The notes: generated from the letters alone by a model not told the origin. Counted from the stretch's first letter, positions 42,048-50,586 are shown. The stretch: 64,000 bases of DNA from Nocardioides soli (GCF_014191495.1 NZ_JACHWR010000005.1:124001-188000); one strand, 5' to 3'. Made by a program: numbers and translations.

Positions 42048-42980
42048 ATGGATGGACTGGCGGCCCTGCTCGACGGCCCCCGGGCCCGCGGCGCGTTCCT
42101 GCTGCGGTGCCTGATGGAGCCGCCGTGGTCGGTGCGGTTGGAGGACGAGTCGCCGCTCACCGTGACGGCGGTCGTCGGCGGAGAGGCGTGGGCGGTGCCC
42201 GACGACGGCCCGCCCTTCCGGCTGGGGCCGGGCGACGTGGTCGTCACCGTCGGCACCGACCGGTGGACCATCGCCGACTCCCCGACCACGCCGGTGCAGG
42301 CGGTCATCCACCCCGGGCAGCACTGCACGACGCCCGACGGCCGGCCGCTCGCGGAGGAGATGCACCAGGGGGTGCGCAGCTGGGGCAACAGCGCCACCGG
42401 TTCGACCGTGATGCTGACCGGCGCGTACGCGCTCGAGGGCGAGGTGAGCCGGCGGCTGCTGCGCGCGCTGCCCCGCTTCGTCGTGCTGACCGAGGACGAG
42501 CTCGGCTCACCGCTCGTGCCGCTGCTCGCCGACGAGATCGTCAAGGACGCGCCCGGCCAGGACGCCGTGCTCGACCGGCTGCTCGACCTGGTGCTGATCG
42601 CGGTGCTGCGCGCGTGGTTCTCCCGCCCCGAGGCGGCGCCGCCGTCCTGGTACGTCGGGCAGTCCGACCCGGTCGTCGGGCCGGCCCTGCGCCTGCTCCA
42701 GCACCACCCGGAGCACCCGTGGACCGTCGCGTCCCTGGCCGCCGCCGGCGGCGTCTCGCGCGCGGCGTTCGCCCGCCGCTTCACCGACGTCGTCGGCGAG
42801 CCGCCGATGGCGTTCCTCACCGGCTGGCGGCTGGCCCTCGCCGCCGACCTGCTGCGCGACCCGGCGGTCACCGTCGCCAGCGTCGCCCGCCTGGTCGGCT
42901 ACTCCACGCCGTTCGCGCTCAGCACCGCCTTCAAGCGTGAGTACGGCGTGAGCCCGCGCGAGCACCGCGCGACCGCGTGA
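42048..42980 (+). CDS. AraC-family regulator with N-terminal cupin domain
   Basis: The 310-residue protein has an N-terminal cupin_6-type ligand domain (RCLMEPPWSVRLEDESPLTV, FRLGPGDVVVTVG) and a C-terminal pair of AraC helix-turn-helix motifs (WTVASLAAAGGVSRAAFARR and DPAVTVASVARLVGYSTPFA), ending SPREHRA. It is divergent from the DUF1772 gene, with 86 bp between them. It probably activates or represses that gene in response to a small molecule. Confidence 0.92.
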   Translation: MDGLAALLDGPRARGAFLLRCLMEPPWSVRLEDESPLTVTAVVGGEAWAVPDDGPPFRLGPGDVVVTVGTDRWTIADSPTTPVQAVIHPGQHCTTPDGRPLAEEMHQGVRSWGNSATGSTVMLTGAYALEGEVSRRLLRALPRFVVLTEDELGSPLVPLLADEIVKDAPGQDAVLDRLLDLVLIAVLRAWFSRPEAAPPSWYVGQSDPVVGPALRLLQHHPEHPWTVASLAAAGGVSRAAFARRFTDVVGEPPMAFLTGWRLALAADLLRDPAVTVASVARLVGYSTPFALSTAFKREYGVSPREHRATA

Positions 42981-42989
42981 GGGCAACTG

Positions 42990-43054
42990 GGATAGTCCGT
43001 CACGTTTCGGTTGCCGATGCGCGCTCGAGGCAACCGGAACGTGACGGACTATCC
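42990..43054. repeat. 65-bp palindromic element between convergent genes, copy 2
   Basis: GGATAGTCCGTCACGTTTCG and six further bases (42990-43015) pair with 43029-43054, 26 bp with one mismatch and a 13-nt loop. It is the same family as 34215-34281. It lies between the stops of the AraC and sulfotransferase genes. Confidence 0.88.
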
Positions 43055-43061
43055 AGAATTG

Positions 43062-44219
43062 CTAGCGATCGAACGCCGCGCGGACCTCGGCCTCGGTCAG
43101 TCCGTAGTCCTCGAGTCGGTAGGAGTGCGACGGCGCGGCCTTGCCCGATCTCGCCTCGCGGTCGATCTCCTCGATGGCGGTCCGGGCGTCCGGGGTCCAG
43201 TCGAGGTCGAACGCCTCGTAGACGCCGCGCGTGACGCCGAGCGGGTCGGCCCGCAGGTCGGAGAAGGACACGTCGACGAACTGGTCCGAGGGGTAGCGCG
43301 ACCGCGCGTCGTGGAAGGCGTGGTAGCCCCGCGACCAGAGGTCCAGCTGGGTCTCGCCGATGGTGCGGCCGATGAACGTCGTGCTGTGGCCGGCGGTCGT
43401 CTCGGCCGAGAGCGAGCACGACGACGCGATGCACACGACCGGGTCGCGGTGCGTGTAGACGACCAGCGCGTCGGGGTAGGCGGTCATCAGCGCGTCGAGC
43501 GCGGTCATGTGCGACGGGTTCTTGAGCACCCAGCGCTTCTCGGGGTCGTTGAGCCCGACCAGCTGGAGGTTCTGCCTGTGCCGGGTGTAGGCGTCCGTCC
43601 AGTCCTGCTGCTGCAGCCACGACGTGTAGCGCGGCACGTTCGCGAGCGACTCGTAGGAGTTGGACTTGCCGGTCTGCCGCAGCAGCCGCCAGCACTCCTC
43701 GACCGTGGTCGCGTCCATGTAGTGGATGCCCATGTACTCCGGGCTCTCGACGTGGTGCGCCGAGAACGCCTGCTGCATGGCCAGGAAGATCGGGTCCTGC
43801 TCCCAGGTCTCCCGGGACGGCCGTGGCTGGGGGTACTGCGTCAGCCACATCTCCAGGCCCTGCGCCATCGGGTCGGCGTGCAGCAGCCGGTGCAGCGCGG
43901 TGGTACCGGTGCGCGGCAGGCCCGTCACGAAGATCGGCCGTTCGATGGGCACGTCGCGGTGCTCCGGGTGGGCCGCGAACTGCGCCTGGGTGAGCAGTAC
44001 GCCGACGAGGGCGCTCTTCACCTCCGAGCGCTGGAAGTAGTTGCCGCGCGGCGTGAGCCCGGCCTCCGGCGACGACAGGTCGTCGACGAGGACCCGCAGC
44101 CCGTCCTCGTGCTCGCCGCTCCCGAAGTCGTCCATGCCGGTGGTCCGGACGGCGGCCGCGACGATGTCGTCGTAGCTGCCGACGTCCGGGCGCTCCCGGG
44201 TCATGATGTTGTCGCTCAT
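43062..44219 (-). CDS. sulfotransferase family protein
   Basis: The 385-residue protein has the PAPS-binding loop FVTGLPRTGTTALHRLLHAD near 98-117 and a second phosphate-region motif YTHRDPVVCIAS near 258. It would transfer sulfate from PAPS to a hydroxyl; this long branch (Sulfotransfer_3) is abundant in mycobacteria and relatives and is often of unknown substrate. The ATG at 44219 follows GAGGAGGGG. It is the last gene of a leftward set with SDR and DUF1214 genes, split from them by a palindromic element. Confidence 0.88.
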   Translation of the reverse strand: MSDNIMTRERPDVGSYDDIVAAAVRTTGMDDFGSGEHEDGLRVLVDDLSSPEAGLTPRGNYFQRSEVKSALVGVLLTQAQFAAHPEHRDVPIERPIFVTGLPRTGTTALHRLLHADPMAQGLEMWLTQYPQPRPSRETWEQDPIFLAMQQAFSAHHVESPEYMGIHYMDATTVEECWRLLRQTGKSNSYESLANVPRYTSWLQQQDWTDAYTRHRQNLQLVGLNDPEKRWVLKNPSHMTALDALMTAYPDALVVYTHRDPVVCIASSCSLSAETTAGHSTTFIGRTIGETQLDLWSRGYHAFHDARSRYPSDQFVDVSFSDLRADPLGVTRGVYEAFDLDWTPDARTAIEEIDREARSGKAAPSHSYRLEDYGLTEAEVRAAFDR

Positions 44220-44234
44220 CGGTGCCCCTCCTCG

Positions 44235-44282
44235 GGACGTCATGCGGACGGTGGAGGGGGACACACTGTCCGTATGACGTCC
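44235..44282. repeat. 48-bp palindromic element, copy 2
   Basis: GGACGTCATGCGGAC (44235-44249) and GTCCGTATGACGTCC (44268-44282) pair with one mismatch around an 18-nt loop that differs from copy 1 (31274-31321) at only a few bases. Confidence 0.85.
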
Positions 44283-44292
44283 ACGGTGGTCG

Positions 44293-45144
44293 TCAGTCGT
44301 GGAACTCGCCGCAGTCGACGGTGAGCATCTGGCCGGTGACCGCCGAGGCGAGGTCGCTGGCCAGGAAGAGCGTCGCGCGGGCGACCTCCTGCGCCGAGGC
44401 CAGCCGCTTGAGATCGGTGGGCGCGGCCTTCGCGGCGTACACCTCCTCGTGCGTGGTGCCCTCGACCGCCGCGAGGAAGTCGAAGTAGCCGCGGTTGACG
44501 TCCTCGTAGATGTACGACGGCGCCACGCTGTTGACCCGGATCCCGCGCGGGCCGAGCTCGGTGGCCAGCGACGAGGCGAGGTGCTCCAGTGCGCCCTTGG
44601 ACAGCTTGTAGCCGGCGTACTCCGGCTGCGAGGAGAAGGAGACGCACGAGTTGAGCATGATGATCGAGCCCTTCGACGCGGACAGTGCGTCGGCGAACAG
44701 TGCCGAGAGCCGCAGCGGCGCGAACACGTTGGTCTCGTTGGCCCGGGCCAGGTCCTCGGGCTTGATCTGGGTGATGGGGTCCATCGGCGGGATCGCGAAC
44801 GCGTTGTTCAGCAGGCAGTCGACCCTGCCGAACGCCTCGAGCGACTTCTCCACCAGCGCCGCGCGGGACGCCTCGTCGGTGATGTCGGTGGGGACGACGA
44901 CGGCGCGCCGGCCGAGCGACTCGACCACCGACGCCATCTTCTCCAGGCGCGAGGCGGTGCGGCTCGCGAGCACGAGGTCGGCGCCGAGCCTGGCCGCCTC
45001 CTCGCCGAGCGCGCGGCCGAGTCCGGGACCGACCCCGGACAGCACGATCACCTTGTCCTTCAGCAGCGGGACGGGCTGGTAGCGCTCCTCGATCGAGGTG
45101 TCGTGGGCCTGGGCGTAGCCAAGCTCGGTCGAGTTCTGGGTCAA
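44293..45144 (-). CDS. short-chain dehydrogenase/reductase
   Basis: The 283-residue NAD(P)-dependent oxidoreductase has VIVLSGVGPGLGRALGEEAA as cofactor motif near 34-53, NNAFAIPP near 117, and the active-site block LNSCVSFSSQPEYAGYKLSK with Tyr-x-x-x-Lys. A TTG at 45144 overlaps the upstream stop (TTGA), in the same way as the many ATGA and GTGA junctions here, so it is the likely start; the frame upstream is antisense to the DUF1214 gene. A role in steroid or lipid alcohol oxidation fits the neighbours but is inference. Confidence 0.88.
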   Translation of the reverse strand: MTQNSTELGYAQAHDTSIEERYQPVPLLKDKVIVLSGVGPGLGRALGEEAARLGADLVLASRTASRLEKMASVVESLGRRAVVVPTDITDEASRAALVEKSLEAFGRVDCLLNNAFAIPPMDPITQIKPEDLARANETNVFAPLRLSALFADALSASKGSIIMLNSCVSFSSQPEYAGYKLSKGALEHLASSLATELGPRGIRVNSVAPSYIYEDVNRGYFDFLAAVEGTTHEEVYAAKAAPTDLKRLASAQEVARATLFLASDLASAVTGQMLTVDCGEFHD

Positions 45145-46298
45145 CTCAGCATCCTTCGGGCAACGGAGCGCTGCCGGGCGGTGATCCGCGCGGCGTACTC
45201 CTCGGCGGTGAGGGGGGTGAAGTGCGGGAGTCGGGTGGGTACGTCGGCGAGCGGCATCACCTCGGCCACCGGGCCGTCCGCGGGACCGAGGTCGCGCTCG
45301 AGGCGCTGCCAGCGCAGCATGAGCGCTCCGGTGCGGTGGCCCGTGGTCTCGAGCCAGTTCGCGATCGGCGTGCCGCCGGGCGGCGTCTCCGAGATCACGA
45401 ATCGCATCATGCCGTCGGGGTCGGTGACCGCCTGCGCCTTGGTGAGCGAGGTCTGGTGGGTCTCGTAGTCGGTGGAGGCGTACCAGTCCGAGCCGATCTG
45501 GATCGCCTGGTAGGCGCAGTCGGAGCACTCCGGCACGGTGATCACCAGTGCCTGGTCCTCGGCCAGGTCGTAGTGGCCGATCGAGGACCGCTGCGACGAC
45601 AGCCCGCCGGGCGTCGACTGCGGGGCGGTCGGCCGGTTGGCCGGTTCCTGGTACTGGAAGAAGTGCGGGAACGCGAACCAGGCCTGGATGGAGCCGACCA
45701 GGCTGCGCGCCGCCACCTCGTAGCGCTTGGCGAGCCGGTTCCGCTCCAGCGGCCTCGCGGGCCGGCCGAGGGTGTCGACCCGCTCGATCGTGAGCAGCCC
45801 GCGCTCCTCGGTGTCCCAGTCGTTGAAGACCTCGCGCACGATCAGCGTCTTCGCGCCCGGCTCGGCGACGTAGCGGAACTCGAAGCTGCCGTCGGCCGCG
45901 ATGTCGAGCTCCCGGTCGTCGAACGCCATCAGCGACGACGCCGCCGAGTCGGCGGAGTAGGACCCGCCCATCACCTGGAAGGACAGGTCGGCGCTCGTGC
46001 CGCGGCGGCCGCGCACGACGTACTCGACGCCCTCCTTGACGTAGGCGTTGAAGTAGATCGCGTCGGGGTTGTCCAGGGCCTGCCGGGAGAATTGGTGGGT
46101 GGGGTTGATGAACAGCGGCCGGTCGAGGTCGTGGTCGAAGGCCATCTGCATGGCCATCCGGATCCGCCCGGCGAGGTAGTCGTAGCCTTCCAGTCGGTCC
46201 TGCTCGGTCCTGATGAACGGCGCGTTCGCGACCAGCTCCTCGGCCTCCGCGATCGCGTCCTGGAGGACCTTGGTCAGATCCAGGCTTGCGCTGCTCAT
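45141..46298 (-). CDS. DUF1214 domain protein
   Basis: The 385-residue cytosolic protein has the actinobacterial DUF1214 layout: GYDYLAGRIRMAMQMAFDHD, NPTHQFSRQALDNPDAIYFN, then a beta-rich middle and the C-terminal blocks LVITVPECSDCAYQAIQIG and FVISETPPGGTPIANWLETT. The family is frequent near steroid and lipid catabolism genes, but no reaction is established. The SDR gene overlaps its stop. Between this gene and the upstream LLM gene lies a strong palindrome. Confidence 0.88.
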   Translation of the reverse strand: MSSASLDLTKVLQDAIAEAEELVANAPFIRTEQDRLEGYDYLAGRIRMAMQMAFDHDLDRPLFINPTHQFSRQALDNPDAIYFNAYVKEGVEYVVRGRRGTSADLSFQVMGGSYSADSAASSLMAFDDRELDIAADGSFEFRYVAEPGAKTLIVREVFNDWDTEERGLLTIERVDTLGRPARPLERNRLAKRYEVAARSLVGSIQAWFAFPHFFQYQEPANRPTAPQSTPGGLSSQRSSIGHYDLAEDQALVITVPECSDCAYQAIQIGSDWYASTDYETHQTSLTKAQAVTDPDGMMRFVISETPPGGTPIANWLETTGHRTGALMLRWQRLERDLGPADGPVAEVMPLADVPTRLPHFTPLTAEEYAARITARQRSVARRMLS

Positions 46299-46356
46299 TG
46301 CCCCAAACCCCCGTGGGTCAGGGTCCGCAGGCCGCCGGCGGACCGTAGGACGATCG

Positions 46357-46415
46357 CCGAGTCGGCGCCAGTTTCCGCCCCCGCTTCGCTCCTCTGGAAA
46401 CTGGCGCCGACTCGG
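46357..46415. repeat. inverted repeat with perfect 20-bp arms
   Basis: CCGAGTCGGCGCCAGTTTCC (46357-46376) and its exact complement (46396-46415) flank a 19-nt loop. A smaller hairpin GGTCCG/CGGACC precedes it. It separates the LLM and DUF1214 genes and may end or process their transcript. Confidence 0.8.
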
Positions 46416-46434
46416 CTCGGGCGCGTGGCTGTTG

Positions 46435-47313
46435 TCATCGGTCCACCTTGGCGATGATGCTCTCGGCGTACCGCTCGAGGTGCTCGACCTTCTTCTCGAG
46501 TGGCTCGGTGTCGGGGCCCTTGATGTAGGGCATCCGGAAGCCGACGATGCAGTCGGTGACGCCCTGGTCCTCCAGGCGCTTGATGCCGTCGAGGGTGTAG
46601 GCGTCGTAGGAGATCACGTGCACTTCGAAGTCGTCGCGGGTGTCGCCCTCCTCCCGGCGGATCTCGGCGAGGCGGGTCAGCAGCCGGTCCAGCTCCTCGC
46701 CGTCGCCGCCGGCGTGCATCCAGCCGTCGCCCTTGCGTACGGCGCGGCGCAGCGCGGCGTCGGCATGGCCGCCGACCAGCAGGGGCACCGGCTCCGGTGC
46801 GGCCGGGCACAGCTTGAGGGCGTCGACGTCGTAGAAGTCGCCGTGGTACTCGAAGAACTCGCCGCCCGTCAGCCCGCGCAGGATGTCCATGCACTCGTCC
46901 ATGCGCTTGCCGCGCTTGTCCCACGAGACGCCGAGCGCGTCGAAGTCCTCGGGCCACGGCGAGATGCCCACGCCGAGTCCGAGCCGGTTGCCCGACAGGA
47001 ACGCCAGCGACGACGCCTGCTTGGCGACCAGCACCGGCGGCCGGATCGGGAGCTTGAGCACGAACGGCGTGAGCCGCAGCGTCGTCGTGTGCGCGAACAG
47101 GTGTGCGCACAGCACCATGGTCTCGATGAACTCCTTGCCCTCGAGGAACTCGCGGTCCCCGGTGTCGGTGTAGGGGTACTTCGAGTCGGAGTCCTTCGGA
47201 TAGATCAGGCTGTCGGCCACGGTCATGCTGGTGTAGCCCGCGGCCTCGGCGGCCTGGGCCAGGGGCGCGTAGTACTCCGCGCGGGTCATCGCCTCCGCGT
47301 AGCTGAATCGCAT
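46435..47313 (-). CDS. LLM-class F420-type oxidoreductase
   Basis: The protein has 292 residues from the ATG at 47313; a GTG two codons earlier is possible. It has the luciferase-like TIM barrel: MRFSYAEAMTRAEYYAPLAQ, GYTSMTVADSLIYP, LPIRPPVLVAKQASSLAFLS and LGLGVGISPWPEDFDALG, then VPLLVGGHADAALRRAV. Most actinobacterial members of this branch use reduced F420. The start lies 10 bp from a KstR-type box, so the message would have almost no leader if transcribed from there. It is the first gene of the leftward LLM-DUF1214-SDR-sulfotransferase set. Confidence 0.9.
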   Translation of the reverse strand: MRFSYAEAMTRAEYYAPLAQAAEAAGYTSMTVADSLIYPKDSDSKYPYTDTGDREFLEGKEFIETMVLCAHLFAHTTTLRLTPFVLKLPIRPPVLVAKQASSLAFLSGNRLGLGVGISPWPEDFDALGVSWDKRGKRMDECMDILRGLTGGEFFEYHGDFYDVDALKLCPAAPEPVPLLVGGHADAALRRAVRKGDGWMHAGGDGEELDRLLTRLAEIRREEGDTRDDFEVHVISYDAYTLDGIKRLEDQGVTDCIVGFRMPYIKGPDTEPLEKKVEHLERYAESIIAKVDR

Positions 47314-47323
47314 GAGCACACAC

Positions 47324-47337
47324 TAGAACGTGTTCCA
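47324..47337. promoter_or_regulatory. KstR-type box TAGAACGTGTTCCA
   Basis: It fits TnnAACnnGTTnnA exactly and lies between the divergent LLM and SnoaL-like genes. Only three bases differ in the two variable positions from the box at 31379-31392. Confidence 0.55.
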
Positions 47338-47358
47338 ATTTCGTGCCAGAGTTCAGTC

Positions 47359-47820
47359 GTGGACCTTCAGGAGATCAGCGACCGCCTCGAGATCGAGGGC
47401 GTGCTCATCCGCTACACCCGTGCCATCGACGCCGGCGAGTGGGACGTGCTCGACACCGTCTTCACTTCCGATGCCGAGATCGACTACACCGAGTCGGGCG
47501 GGATCGCCGACACCTACCCCGCCGTGAAGGCCTGGCTGGCCGAGGTGCTGCCGGCGTTCTTCCCCAAGCGGATGCACACGCTCGCGCAGGTCGCGATCAG
47601 CTTCCCGGAGCAGGCGGGCGAGGGGAGTCCGGGCGACCAGGCGCTGGCGACGGCGTACTTCCACAACCCGATGCCGCTGCCCGGCACGGGGGACGCCGAC
47701 GGCCGCGGTGAGAAGGTCGCCGAGTTCGGCGGGCTCTACCACCACACGCTGGAGCGCACCGCCGACGGCTGGCGCAGCCGCAAGCTGCACGAGGAGATCG
47801 TCTGGAAGCGCGGGATCTGA
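47359..47820 (+). CDS. SnoaL-like/NTF2-fold protein
   Basis: The 153-residue protein belongs to the SnoaL_4/nuclear transport factor 2 fold: LQEISDRLEIEGVLIRYTRA, DAGEWDVLDTVFTSDAEIDY, then AEFGGLYHHTLERTADGWRS. Members include isomerases, dehydratases and ring-cleavage helpers. The GTG at 47359 has no strong ribosome site and lies 21 bp after the KstR-type box, so a very short leader is likely. It is divergent from the LLM gene. Confidence 0.85.
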   Translation: MDLQEISDRLEIEGVLIRYTRAIDAGEWDVLDTVFTSDAEIDYTESGGIADTYPAVKAWLAEVLPAFFPKRMHTLAQVAISFPEQAGEGSPGDQALATAYFHNPMPLPGTGDADGRGEKVAEFGGLYHHTLERTADGWRSRKLHEEIVWKRGI

Positions 47821-47902
47821 GCGGGGCCGAGGCCCCCGCTTGGTCGGGTTGTGCCGCTCCCGGAGAATGGGGAGGACAGCACACCTTCCGGGAGGAGACC
47901 AC

Positions 47903-48478
47903 GTGCCGGAGCGACTGCCGGAGCGACCGCTCGAGGAGCACCCGATCGCTGCCGGGCTGATCGCCCTGGTCGGCGTCGGCGTCGTCGTCGGCCTGGTCCT
48001 CGGCCTCGTGGTGTTCGCCGGCACCAAGGTGCTCGGCCTGGGCGGCGGTTCGGAGGAGTCCGGCGTGGACGGCCACGCCACGATGTACCTGCCGACGCCG
48101 GTGAAGACCACCGCCTCGAGCGACCCCCAGATCACCCTCGCTCCCGGCGTCGGGCCCTCGAACTCGGATGTCTCCCCGTCGGAGTCGCCGAGCGAGTCGC
48201 CCGAGCGCGAGATCACGCTGTCGGCGTCGGTGACCGAGGTGTCCCCGATGCAGCAGTTCGAGCTCACCGGCGTCTATCCCCAGGGGGAGGGCGCGATCCT
48301 CACCGTGCAGCGCTTCGAGGGCGGCGGCTGGGTGGACTTCCCGGCCACCGGCTCGGTCGCCGGCGAGCAGTTCCAGATCCCGGTGCAGGCCAGCCTGCCG
48401 GGGGTGAACCGGTTCCGCGTCGTCGACTCCGACTCCGGCCTGAAGTCGGGCGAGGTGCGGGTGACGATCACCGGCTGA
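47903..48478 (+). CDS. single-pass membrane protein with extracytoplasmic Ig-like domain
   Basis: The 191-residue protein has a short cytoplasmic N-terminus (PERLPERPLEEHP), one membrane helix (IALVGVGVVVGLVLGLVVFA, about 20-39), a Ser/Pro-rich spacer (SPSESPSESPE) and a C-terminal beta-domain (GVYPQGEGAILTVQRFEGGG to GEVRVTITG). The GTG has GGGAGGAG upstream. No family is recognised with confidence. Its stop lies 4 bp from the stop of the convergent EamA gene. Confidence 0.75.
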   Translation: MPERLPERPLEEHPIAAGLIALVGVGVVVGLVLGLVVFAGTKVLGLGGGSEESGVDGHATMYLPTPVKTTASSDPQITLAPGVGPSNSDVSPSESPSESPEREITLSASVTEVSPMQQFELTGVYPQGEGAILTVQRFEGGGWVDFPATGSVAGEQFQIPVQASLPGVNRFRVVDSDSGLKSGEVRVTITG

Positions 48479-48482
48479 GCCG

Positions 48483-49415
48483 TCACCGGCAGGCGAATGC
48501 CGCCTCGGGTGCCGCTTCGGAGAGGGTTTCGACCGGGGCCGTACGCCGGCGGAACCGGTCGAGCACGGCCGGCTGGCCGGCCAGGATGCCGGCGAGCACC
48601 AGCAGCAGTCCGAGCGCCTGGGCGGTGCCGAATGCCTCACGCGCGAGCGCGACGCCGATGACCGTGCCGGCGACCGGGTTGAGCAGGCCGACCAGCGAGA
48701 CGGCGGCCGCGGGCAGCCGGCGCAGGCCGCGGAACCACACGACGTAGGCCACGACGGTGCCCACCAGGCCTAGGTAGAGGAAGCCGCCGATCGCGGGCAG
48801 GTCCATCGGTGGCGGGGTGCCCTCGACGAGGATGGCGACCGGCAGCAGCACCAGACCGCCGGCGACCAGCTGCCAGGCGGTGAAGGTCAGCAGGTCCACC
48901 GGCGGCGTCCAGCGCTTGATCAGCACGAAGCCCAGCGACGACATGGCGACGGCGCCGAACGATGCGGCGACGCCGATCGGGTCGACCGCGAAGTCCGCGC
49001 GCAGCACGAGCAGGGCGACCCCGACGACTCCGACCGCCGCGCCGCCGAGCGAGGCGAGGCGCGGTCGCTCGCCCACCAGCAGCCACGCGACCAGCATGAT
49101 CATGATCGGCGCGGTGGCGGTGAGTGTGGCGGCCATGCCGCCGGGGAGCCGATAGGCCGCGACGAAGATCAGCGCGAAGAAGGCGCCGATGTTGAGCGTG
49201 CCGAGCACCAGGCTGCGCCACCACCACACCCCGGTCGGGAGGTGCGGGCGGAAGGCGAGCAGGAGCAGTCCGAAGGGCAGCGCCCGCATCATCGCGCCGA
49301 AGAGCGGGCGGTCCGGTGGCAGGAAGGTCTCGGTCACGTAGTAGCCGGACCCCCAGGCGATGGGGGCGATCGCCGCGAGCCCGAGGACGCGCCAGTTACT
49401 TTCCATGGAAGACAT
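48483..49415 (-). CDS. EamA/DMT-family transporter
   Basis: The protein has 310 residues from the ATG at 49415; an ATG at 49406 or further upstream is possible. There are ten hydrophobic segments in two EamA repeats: AIAPIAWGSGYYVTETF in the first and FGAVAMSSLGFVLIKRWTPP in the second, with GLVGTVVAYVVWFRGLRRLP and LVGLLNPVAGTVIGVALARE near the end. It probably exports small metabolites. The AT-rich 31 bp between it and the divergent universal stress gene should hold both promoters. Confidence 0.88.
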   Translation of the reverse strand: MSSMESNWRVLGLAAIAPIAWGSGYYVTETFLPPDRPLFGAMMRALPFGLLLLAFRPHLPTGVWWWRSLVLGTLNIGAFFALIFVAAYRLPGGMAATLTATAPIMIMLVAWLLVGERPRLASLGGAAVGVVGVALLVLRADFAVDPIGVAASFGAVAMSSLGFVLIKRWTPPVDLLTFTAWQLVAGGLVLLPVAILVEGTPPPMDLPAIGGFLYLGLVGTVVAYVVWFRGLRRLPAAAVSLVGLLNPVAGTVIGVALAREAFGTAQALGLLLVLAGILAGQPAVLDRFRRRTAPVETLSEAAPEAAFACR

Positions 49416-49446
49416 AATAGTTTCCGGGTGAGATATATTCCAGTCC

Positions 49447-49941
49447 ATGGCAGCTGAGCGCACCGTGATCGTGGGCCATGACGGCTCGTCCACCAGCGAC
49501 CTGGCCCTGGCTTGGGCGCTCGACTACGCCGGGAGCGTCGGCGCCGACGTCCGGGTGATCCGCGGCTGGTCGATCTCGACCGCACCGCGGCCCGCCTCGA
49601 TGAGCGGTGGCTACATCCCGCCGATCGAGGAGTTCGAGGCGGCCGTCGTCGCCGAGCTCGAGCGCGACGGTGCCCGGGTGGTCGCCGAGCGCGGGGTCGA
49701 CGTCGACGTCACCTTCGAGGGCTACCGCGGCGCACCCGCGAACGGCCTGGTCGAGGCCTCCCGCGACGCCGACCTGCTGGTCGTCGGCGCCCGCGGGCTG
49801 GGCGGCTTCCGGGGCCTCGCCCTCGGCTCGGTGAGCGACCAGTGCGTGCGGCACGCCGCCTGCCCGGTCGTGGTGATCCGGGACGAGCACTCCGCCGACA
49901 TCGAGCGCTCGCGGCAGCTCGACGGCGGCCTCGGGGCCTGA
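49447..49941 (+). CDS. universal stress protein (UspA family)
   Basis: The 164-residue protein has the ATP-binding UspA pattern: TVIVGHDGSSTSDLALAWAL at the N-terminus and VVGARGLGGFRGLALGSVSD near 116-135, matching G-x2-G-x9-G-S. The C-terminal CPVVVIRDEH strand is followed by a short tail. It ends 5 bp before a MarR-type regulator gene on the same strand. Confidence 0.92.
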   Translation: MAAERTVIVGHDGSSTSDLALAWALDYAGSVGADVRVIRGWSISTAPRPASMSGGYIPPIEEFEAAVVAELERDGARVVAERGVDVDVTFEGYRGAPANGLVEASRDADLLVVGARGLGGFRGLALGSVSDQCVRHAACPVVVIRDEHSADIERSRQLDGGLGA

Positions 49942-49946
49942 CCCCG

Positions 49947-50447
49947 GTGGACCAGCCCGAGCTCGACCACGTCGGCCGGATCGTCGCCCAGTGGACCCGG
50001 GAGCGGCCCGACCTCGACGTCACCCCGCAGGGCGTCATCGGCCGGCTGCACCGGCTCGCGGCCCGGCTCACGGACGAGCTGGTCACGGTCTACGGGCGCT
50101 TCGGGCTGGGCGAGGGCGAGTTCGACGTGCTCGCCACGCTGCGCCGCTCGGGTGCGCCGTACGAGCTCACGCCCGGTGAGCTCGCCACCCAGACGATGGT
50201 CTCGTCGGGCGCGGTGACCAAGCGGGTCGACCGCTGCGTCGAGCAGGGCTGGGTGACCCGCCGGGTCAGCGACAGCGACGCCCGGGGCCGGATGGTCGCG
50301 CTCACCCCGGCGGGCGTGGCGCTGATCGACGAGGCGTTCGGCGCCCACATGGCCAACGAGCACCGCCTGGTCGCGATGCTCGACGGGGCGGAGCGGACCC
50401 GACTCGCCCAGCTCCTCGAGAAGTGGGGCCGGGCCCTCGACGCCTGA
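49947..50447 (+). CDS. MarR-family regulator
   Basis: The 166-residue protein has a dimerising N-terminal helix, then the winged helix: LGEGEFDVLATLRRSGAPYE, LTPGELATQTMVSSGAVTKR and the wing VSDSDARGRMVALTPAG. The GTG start is 5 bp after the UspA stop, so the pair is cotranscribed. Possible targets are the divergent EamA transporter and the pair itself; an AT-rich dyad-like stretch at 49406-49440 is the place to look for an operator. Confidence 0.9.
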   Translation: MDQPELDHVGRIVAQWTRERPDLDVTPQGVIGRLHRLAARLTDELVTVYGRFGLGEGEFDVLATLRRSGAPYELTPGELATQTMVSSGAVTKRVDRCVEQGWVTRRVSDSDARGRMVALTPAGVALIDEAFGAHMANEHRLVAMLDGAERTRLAQLLEKWGRALDA

Positions 50448-50468
50448 GCGCGGAGGATCCTGCACGCC

Positions 50469-50515
50469 GGTGGTTGAGGTGTGAGGCCGCCAGGCCCGAG
50501 GCCCTCGAAACCACC
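50469..50515 (+). repeat. REP-like palindrome downstream of the DUF222-HNH gene
   Basis: GGTGGTTGAGGTGTGAGGCC to GGCCCTCGAAACCACC. It is the same sub-type as the first copy of the 51962-52261 array, in opposite orientation, and lies between the MarR and DUF222-HNH genes. Confidence 0.82.
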
Positions 50516-50586
50516 AACGCCCGTCAGCGTGCCGCGGCACCGGTGATCCGGACGAGCCCGGTTCGAGTTCCGCGATCCAGTGGCCC

